This document shows, piece by piece, positions 56,899 through 64,000 of a DNA stretch of 64,000 bases. Source of the DNA: Sanderia malayensis (Eukaryota; Cnidaria; Scyphozoa; Semaeostomeae; Pelagiidae). The notes under the pieces were generated by a model. It did not search any database. It was not told the DNA's origin and was given only the letters and a program-made list of their open reading frames with translations. The position numbers and the translations under genes are program-made. Every line of letters begins with the position of its first letter. Within the stretch, counting starts at the first letter, position 1. The DNA is taken from the NCBI GenBank assembly GCA_013076295.1, contig RQOL01000616.1, positions 1,736,001 to 1,800,000 on the forward strand, read 5' to 3'.

Positions 56899-58376
56899 CA
56901 TTGGATTTTCATGGAATCTTAGTTGAAATGTGAAATTAACTTTTCCAAATGGTTGAATGAAGTTCTCAAGAAGCTGAATCGTAACTTAATGTCCCAAGTA
57001 ACATTTCTTTAACTTATCGATCCATAAATTTATTCAACCTAATCCATCTAATTGCTCTGCATCCATGTGTTAAGTAATAAGCCCTCCCTGATAGACCCCA
57101 CAAGATTTCGATTCTTTCAATGTGGGCCACAATTTCAGCTATTAACCATGATTTATGGATCGTGATTGAATAAGCATCGCGATTTGTTGCTTTTTCAATA
57201 TAGATGTCTGACACGATTAAATTTAGCAACTTCCATCATGCAATCCCGAAATAGATCTCACAGCACCCTTTTTAGCAAATCTTGCTTTTCTTTTGCGAAT
57301 ATATTGTCGACCAGAAAATTCTGGCACAGCAAACGCTGCTCCACATTCATAATTCGTTCATGATGCAGAGTTGAACCCCTTTGAACAGCTACAAAGACGT
57401 GATTAACCAGCCATCCATCTTAGCTCCGCCTTTAAGATTTGACAACATTCTTAATATCTACGTTTTTTACTGATAATGTATTTTCTGGTAAGTATAAATA
57501 TGTTCTGTATGATTGGGTATATTTTTATGCATTTATTTATAGACTTAACTGCTAATTTGGTGTTATTTTCACATAGTTTTCTATATATATATGTATATAT
57601 GACTGTATATCATTTTAATTATCATTAAATATAAGTTATGCTTTCCTATGTAATATATTATTTTTGTATTATATGATTTTGATTTGAGATCAGTTATCCA
57701 TACAAAACTGCATTGAACATTTCCAATTTAGTCAAATTGATAGCATCAAACTATGTTCGATGACATTTTTCTTTTAATGTGCTTTAAACATTAAATAATG
57801 GAAAATAAAATGTTTACTTTTTATTGTATTTTTAGAACTCGCAAATATTGTTGGAAAGATTTCAGTAAATCTGAGTGAGTTTTCTTATAAATCATTTAAA
57901 GAAAGTGTTATTTGGTCTACTAATTAAAACAAATAGCTACTAATGGAAACATTCTACAATAACTATACCACCTTTGATATGATATTGTGTTACAAATTAT
58001 AACTAGAGGAGTCTCTGAAACGCAATTTCCTAGCCTGGGATCCATTTTAAAGTTGAGGGCATAGTGGTAAAAGAGGCACTTCTTTTCCGTTTGGAAAGAA
58101 GGGTGCTTCAGGTTGGTTTTCTGTGTAGTTGGGAGGGGGATACGTGCATCTGATGCCCTCCAGCTACGACGTCCCACCTGGCCTACAATCAATTTGCTCC
58201 ACGGTTTGCAGCGACTTGTTGTGGCCACTAAAATATTAGTTAATATTATTGCTCATAAATATATTCATTAATTTTAATGTTCAGTAGTTAGAAAAGAGTT
58301 AGAAATTGTCACTAACATCTTTCATGATACCAACTACTGCGATGATAAGATATAGCTCTCAGTAGAGTATGTTGCT
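56899..58376. other. INTU 3' flank and spacer
   Basis: AT-rich sequence with the INTU 3' untranslated region. An AATAAA is seen near 57802 (AAAATAAAATG), but its use is uncertain. No supported exon. Confidence 0.45.
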
Positions 58377-58606
58377 TTACTTGTGTTTAGCACAGTATCT
58401 TCTTGGGCAGTAACATCTTGGCTTGTAGGTGTAAACGTCTTGCTTTGTGAACATAGTTTCATTTTCATTGCATATTGGAGATGCTTGTTGAGGGCACAGT
58501 TGTGAGCATGCGATAGAGAAGTCGTCTTCACAGATGCAAATAAATTTGCAGTCCTTGCTGATAAATAGCTTGTTGACAGGGTAGAAATCTGTGCCAAGTT
58601 TGCAAA
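58377..58606 (-). CDS. Cysteine-rich VWC-like terminal exon (partial gene)
   Basis: On the minus strand an acceptor TGATGTTTTAG precedes an open exon of about 76 residues ending in TAA. It carries ten cysteines in the order C-x17-C-x2-C-x-C-x7-C-x3-C-x7-C-x16-C-x-C-x4-C (VCKLGTDFYPVNKLF, CKFICICEDD, CSQLCPQQ, CYCPRRYCAKHK). That spacing resembles a von Willebrand factor type C domain of secreted extracellular-matrix or BMP-binding proteins. No upstream exon or signal peptide could be assigned in the next 4 kb, so the gene is incomplete here. The molecule is probably extracellular; its precise function is unknown. Confidence 0.5.
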
Positions 58607-61600
58607 CTAAAACATCAAAACAGAAGTGAGACAATATGAGTAATTGGCTCTAAAAGAATACGGAAAGGTTGGAGGGCATCGCTTTTGCGTTCTGGTAAAT
58701 AAAAGTTTGCTTTCAGGGTTTAAAGCATACTCGAAAGTGATGAACGGTTTGGGCCTCATTGCAGAAGCAAGCCCAAAGCTGCAAGTGTGGAAATCTTCAC
58801 GGAAGAACAAGAAATATACGAACTTTTTCATCAAGGTTAGTGATTTCAGTATTTGTTACTAATTCAATTAGTATGAGTTTTTTGTTTAATAAATTATCGA
58901 GGCTTTACATAGCTATGAGGTCGGAAATATGATAAACCGTAGGCCAAAGGAGAAGGCCAGATGGTGGAAAAGGGGCGTGGCGTCTCATGTTGTCTTTAAA
59001 TCTGGCGTTGGCTCATCTTTGTATTGGCTTTGGCGTGGGAACCCATTGGCTTGAAGACTTTAATTTGCTCAAAATAAAAGTTCAAAAAAAGAGTTGTTAA
59101 GCGAATTCATAAGCATAAGCCCTTTTGACGTTTGAGTCGTCAAATTTTATACCTCGTTAAGGTTACAAGATCAATTTAATTTGGAAATCAATACATGAAT
59201 TCGACTTTTGTAGCTCAGTGTAGATTATCTTTATGGTGTAGATGGACTCAGAATAGAAAAGAAGAAGATTAGATTCAACAATTGAAAGCAATTAGATAGC
59301 CACAGGGTGCCGAGAAGGTGTGGTGTCCAGTAATATAATATTCTTTTTTTAATGTTATGATGAGAAAACGCAAGTGCCCAGCACTTTAGCAAATATTGCT
59401 GTTGCAATCACATTGAGTGGGTATATTATGCATCCACTTGTGATATAGTCTATTTATGTTGGAAGAGAAGACGTGGATGTTTTAATTCTTAATTATGACT
59501 CACGAGTACACATTAATTACTTACATCAATGCGTTATATAAAAGTGTTTGTACAATAAAAACACATTTGTACAATACAATACAACACAATGCAATACAAC
59601 ACAATACAATACAATACAGGTTGTCATAGATTGTGATGTATTGTAGAAATGAATAGCACTCTGATCCACAGTATAATTAGTTGTTTTTCTGGTCTGTCTG
59701 GTCTGTTTTTAACAAATATTGTTTATCTATCTGGAGATTTGAAAACAAAAGCAAGCATTGTACTAAAAAACAACGATGTTGTTGTGTCTATTTTCAACCA
59801 ACTGATGTTGTTGTTGACAGCATGCTCAGTTGAAGAAACCTGAAAAACTCTTTACCTAAACGTGAACAAGTGTTCATGTGGATTTTCCTGGAAAACAAAT
59901 GAAAAATAAACGAATATATTGACCGAGTGGTTTGTGTTTATGGTGGTTTACATGCTGAAAAGGAGACTTGAATTTTTTCGTCTCACTTTTCTCTTGAAAT
60001 GTCGAGTTGCACTTGTCTGTTAGCAGACACCCGTGTTGAACCGGCCAGACGACTCTACAGTGGGATTTTTGGAAGTTTTTGTTTTGAGGATTATAATTCG
60101 TTGTTGGGCATTTTTTTTAGCGAGCCTCGATTAATTAAAACATGAAGCAATTTTAGGAATGCTCCAATAATAGAATCAAAATAATTTTTGCATGTAACTG
60201 AATGACAATAAATAAGTTTTTTCGCGTTTCTTTATGTGTTTTTAGTGATGTTTCTTTCCGGAATTCTTCAAGTCATATTGTTGTCCATTTCATTAGCTAT
60301 TTTTATAAGTATTTATCATTGTTAAAAACAGAACATTTAACTAGCTTCATCCTACCTTTCGCATCTGTGAACGTGACGCAGTTTATGAACAGCAAAACTC
60401 CACTCACAATCAATAGCATTTTGAAGCTTTTAATAAATCGACTCATCTGTAAAATAATCCTGAAGTCTCTATCTTTTTATACATTCGCAATAAGACACCA
60501 AGATCTTAACACACTGTCATATATTTGCATATGCATCACAGCTGACTACTTGTAAAATATTATATAAATCGATTGGCCTGCCTCGCTTTCGCGTCGTGAT
60601 TATTCCACTGTTGAATTGAAAGGGAGGCCTTGGTGTACACACCGGTTTCAATCCTATTGATTTGATATTTCTGTTGCGTTCTATATAACTTGTGCTTTTG
60701 TTTACTACTGCAAGCATTTGCAATGGTAAATATATCATTTTAACTGTATTGTGCAGTTTATTAATGGCTTCATAACTTTTTGCAGCCATTCTGCTAGATA
60801 CGTGGATGATTGAAAATTCAAGTTCCGATTAAAACGATTAAAACGATGAAACGATGATGAAAACGATGAAAACGATGTTAAAGAAACTACACTGATACAT
60901 GCCGTAAATAGCTACTGGTAAGTCAATTAGTATCATTGCATTCTGGACGTTCTGGACAATCTTTTTCGTGTTTTGTTTTGTGTCTCTCACACACAACTAA
61001 AACAGATTTCAGCAGTATTTTGGAAACCATCAATTTTCTATTCTAAAAAACGACTCTATAATTTGTGCAGGGCATTACCTTAATGAATATCAAGAATTTT
61101 GTTAATTTCTGTTCAGAACAGAGTTTAATTTGTTATTTTATTCTGTGCACGTTTCTTCGTGACGATCTGGGTTTATATCCATTCAAAAATGTTCAACAAG
61201 GTAATTTCAAGTCCCAAAAAAATAAGGTCCCAGTTCGAAACCTTCAGCATTAAAAAACAAGCGAAAGTTATCATGTTAAATTAAATGACTTTTAGTGGTG
61301 TAAATACTGATCCAAGTTTCTTATGAAAATAAAATGTGTGAGAACGTTTAGTATTAAACCTCCAAAATTGCATGCCAAGTTAAGAAACTTTTGATAAGTG
61401 TTGATGCAAGTTTCTGATACAAGATGAGACAAGTTTCTTGTAAAAAACGTGTTTTTCTCACGATATTGCTATAAAATCTGAATTATCTTTGCTATCTGAC
61501 CTTATTATTTCATTTTATCTTGGTATTACTCAAGAAATTGAGATTTAATTTCATTCACCAGAGTCCACTGACGTAAATGTCAAAGTTATCCAATCGGTTT

Positions 61601-62919
61601 TCAGTATTCCGCACACGTGGACATGATTACATGATTTGATTGGTCGACACTCAACAGTTTATTACTTCAGTTACAACGTTCATGTTTGCTGTACTTGAAT
61701 ACACCCGACACCCAAAATTCAATACAACACTCAACTCATTATCTTGCTGTTTCTTTTTGGAACCAAGCATGAAAATATTTCGCAACGTTCTTTGAGCCTT
61801 TGATGGTTTCTGAAAATTCAATTTTTGGTCAAAACAATTTAACACTCAATTGCTTTCGTTTCTTTGTCGTCTTTTCTCCACGCTGACTAATGTATCTAGC
61901 AGTTTGAAATATTATAGTCGTGCCTTGTTCCTGCTTTTTCAATACCTCAATAAGGTTTATTGTCCTTTCAGAATTCATCGTCTTTCAATAAAAACGAAAA
62001 ACATATTGCTATCGGGGTTTTTGGTTTCCTAAACCGTAACAGAGATATCATATGAACTTCCCATGAAACCGTAATACCGAGAGCTGAGTAGCTTTGACTT
62101 ATCCCGGCATATGTTCTGGAAATGCTATCAGCTAAGCTTGTGCGTGCTATAAAATACGGAACCATTATGGTTTGATCAGGACCCTATAACCCCAAGGTGA
62201 CAAAAAACATCTATAATTGTAAAAGTCAATTATCAGGAAGCTGTACCACTACTCTTGCTTTTATGTTGGAAAGCGAAATTTTGGTTTCTGCTCCTCCGTT
62301 TGCGGGATATTTTGGTTTTATGGTCATTTGGTCCCAGATTGAAATACGGAATTTTTTGTTCAGTAAATTTTGCTTTTCTTTCTATCTATCGTATTTTCGG
62401 AACCCAGGTGGTACTCTGATGGCGGATGTGTGGATCATATGGTCCTGTAACATCTCTTTTATAAGAGCCCCATGTTCTAGGGTCCTGAGTTAGACTGAGT
62501 TTCATGCTCCGATTTTCATGATGCCCAAGTTCCCAAAATTTACATACGCAAATAACTTCACTAATGATAATCGCATGTACACATGGGTTGCGGGTGTATC
62601 GTAACAAAACCAACAGGATATATGTCAGCACTGTACAGTCATACATCTGGACAAAGATATTCACTACTCAACTCGAGGAAGATAGGACAGGAGATCTAAT
62701 TCAGAATACAGGATATGGTAAATTGTACGTAATTGATTCTCTCTTCTGATTGGCTCAAACCGAACCAGTCTCCTGTACAGGTTCCCCCGTTTCGATAAGA
62801 GGTCGTGAGTTGATCTTGTGGGCCATAAATTCTCATTTCAACCATTATCTCAAATTCATGTTTATTTCACTCGGGTTCGCCCACCTGCGTGTCTGCCACT
62901 TTGCTTCTTTTATAACAAC
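58607..62919. other. Mostly non-coding spacer
   Basis: About 4.3 kb with no firmly supported exon. A possible plus-strand exon at about 58650-58836 (VGGHRFCVLVNKSLL...NFFIK, donor AAG/GTTAGT) is not recognisable. At 61310-61453, TTTCTTATGAAAATAAAATG and GTTTCTTGTAAAAAACGTGT look like a decayed MITE of the 23643 family. Upstream exons of the VWC-like gene may be hidden here. Confidence 0.4.
59571..59619 (+). repeat. (ACAAT)n pentanucleotide microsatellite
   Basis: ACAATACAATACAACACAAT continues to 59619 with a few substitutions. Confidence 0.9.
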
Positions 62920-63007
62920 ATGGAGATGGATAGAAAGGTTTATCATCCAAGTGTTATGTTCATTGCCATTTTAAAGTTGTCCATTGTGGTGCTGCTGATT
63001 GGAACGG
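62920..63007 (+). CDS. Possible first coding exon with signal peptide (gene continues beyond window)
   Basis: ATG at 62920 opens 29 codons with a basic start (MEMDRKVYH) and a hydrophobic core (VMFIAILKLSIVVLLIGT), then a consensus donor ACGG/GTGAGT at 63008. This fits a signal-peptide or membrane-anchor exon. A downstream exon is not identified in the last kilobase, so the call rests on one exon. Confidence 0.35.
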
Positions 63008-64000
63008 GTGAGTAGTTTTCTTGTTTTCATGTTACGTTGTTGTAAAACTCTCGTTCTAAATATCCATCCCAAGAAATCAGTGCTTTCGTATTCGAAGTAC
63101 AACACGCGTTTTTTAGGACAAATTTGGGACATGGACCTAATGTTTTGGCGAATAACGCCAGAGAATTGAATTGACCAATTTTAAGATTGAATTTCTTTAA
63201 ACATTTTCTCAAAATCTTCATGGTTTAAGTATGGCGAGCATGCAGACATTAAAAATAGTTTCCAACCACATCGAATTCTGTCTAATTTATGTTCGTTGTA
63301 TACATTTTGTTTCTTGTTTATGTGAATGGCTTATTGTATATGATATTGCATATCCGACATTTGTAAAATGTAATGAAATGCTCAGACATTGTTTTTAGAC
63401 CGAGGTTTGTTTTTTGTGTGAGGCACAAGTTTTGATTGTTCAAAGGTTTGTTTTCTTTCGCAAGAAATTGCACAATGAAATCGAATTTGTTTCAATTTGT
63501 TACAATAATAGCTACATAGGTTGATGAAAATATCAATGAAATATATCAGCCTTGAGGTAAATCGTTAAGTCTTGTAGCAAATATTCCTTGAGCCTGAACA
63601 ATTGTTATCTCGAGCTCCCAATATATCGATGTCATTATCTCGAACTCCCGAACTTTGAAAGTCTCAATTTATCGGCAGAGATCTAAATTACAACTTTTTG
63701 TAATTTGTAGCTTCAGATAGGCCTTACAGGATCTAATTTCAACTCGTAAAGTTAAGGTGTGGAGGCTCTTATTGCTTTAAAAGCTTACTAATGTAAATTC
63801 AAAGACCATTCCTCTTCGAAGTTGTGAAATGCAGTTAGTCTTGAAGGTTGATTTTCTCTGTTAGTTTAAGCGAGGGCACCGTTATATGAAATTTTAAGTT
63901 CTCGAGGGCTTGAGAAAGCTTCAAGGCTACTAGATGTGTGAAATATTTCATGAGGTAGAATGATTCTCGATTTCTCAATTTCTATTTAAAGTTTTAAAAT
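63008..64000. other. Right edge, nothing recognised
   Basis: No exon or repeat could be supported. It would be the first intron of the gene starting at 62920 if that gene is real. Confidence 0.4.

Noticed and set aside
58644..58862. 72-aa plus-strand frame with a donor-like end
   Set aside because: No recognisable homology or convincing acceptor. Noted in the spacer entry but not called as a gene.

Overview
This is eukaryotic, intron-rich, AT-rich animal DNA. Four conserved metazoan genes can be rebuilt exon by exon with consistent splice phases: DIS3, TMEM33, a KCTD8/12/16-type gene and INTU. Introns are short to medium (about 100 bp to 2.6 kb). The upstream satellite carries TTAGGG-type telomeric motifs, and many small inverted-repeat transposons litter introns and spacers. 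The protein sequences stay very close to the human ones. Together this suggests an early-branching metazoan, most likely an anthozoan cnidarian (sea anemone or coral). The species call is inference; the animal call is firm.

Layout. 1-824 holds nothing recognised. 825-3141 is a satellite of 131-143 bp units, each with degenerate TTAGGG runs. 3274-18124 (+) is DIS3, 27 coding exons, 963 aa. 19917-21038 (-) is an uncharacterised 373-aa disordered ORF. 21.1-25.1 kb is non-coding and rich in MITEs, including one nested in another. 25113-30954 is a complete DNA transposon with 325-bp terminal inverted repeats, a TTA target duplication and an unbroken 1498-aa ORF. The C-terminal third of that ORF has a complete FEN/XPG 5'-nuclease signature, which fits an Academ-type element. 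31308-34575 (+) is TMEM33, nine exons, 259 aa. 36219-36947 (+) is a single-exon KCTD8/12/16-like gene. 41262-43610 (+) is a tentative four-exon gene of unknown function. 44335-56898 (+) is INTU, 19 coding exons, 910 aa. On the right are a cysteine-rich VWC-like terminal exon (58377-58606, -) and a possible signal-peptide first exon (62920-63007, +) whose gene would leave the window.

The host genes do not form one pathway. DIS3 is the catalytic nuclease of the RNA exosome. TMEM33 is an ER membrane protein. KCTD proteins of this type assist GABA-B-like receptors. INTU belongs to the CPLANE complex used in ciliogenesis and planar polarity. Their linkage is notable: human DIS3 and KCTD12 lie together on 13q22, and human TMEM33 and KCTD8 lie together on 4p13, so the window may keep a pre-duplication animal gene neighbourhood. 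The most unusual single object is the nuclease-encoding transposon, whose near-identical ends and intact ORF suggest recent movement.
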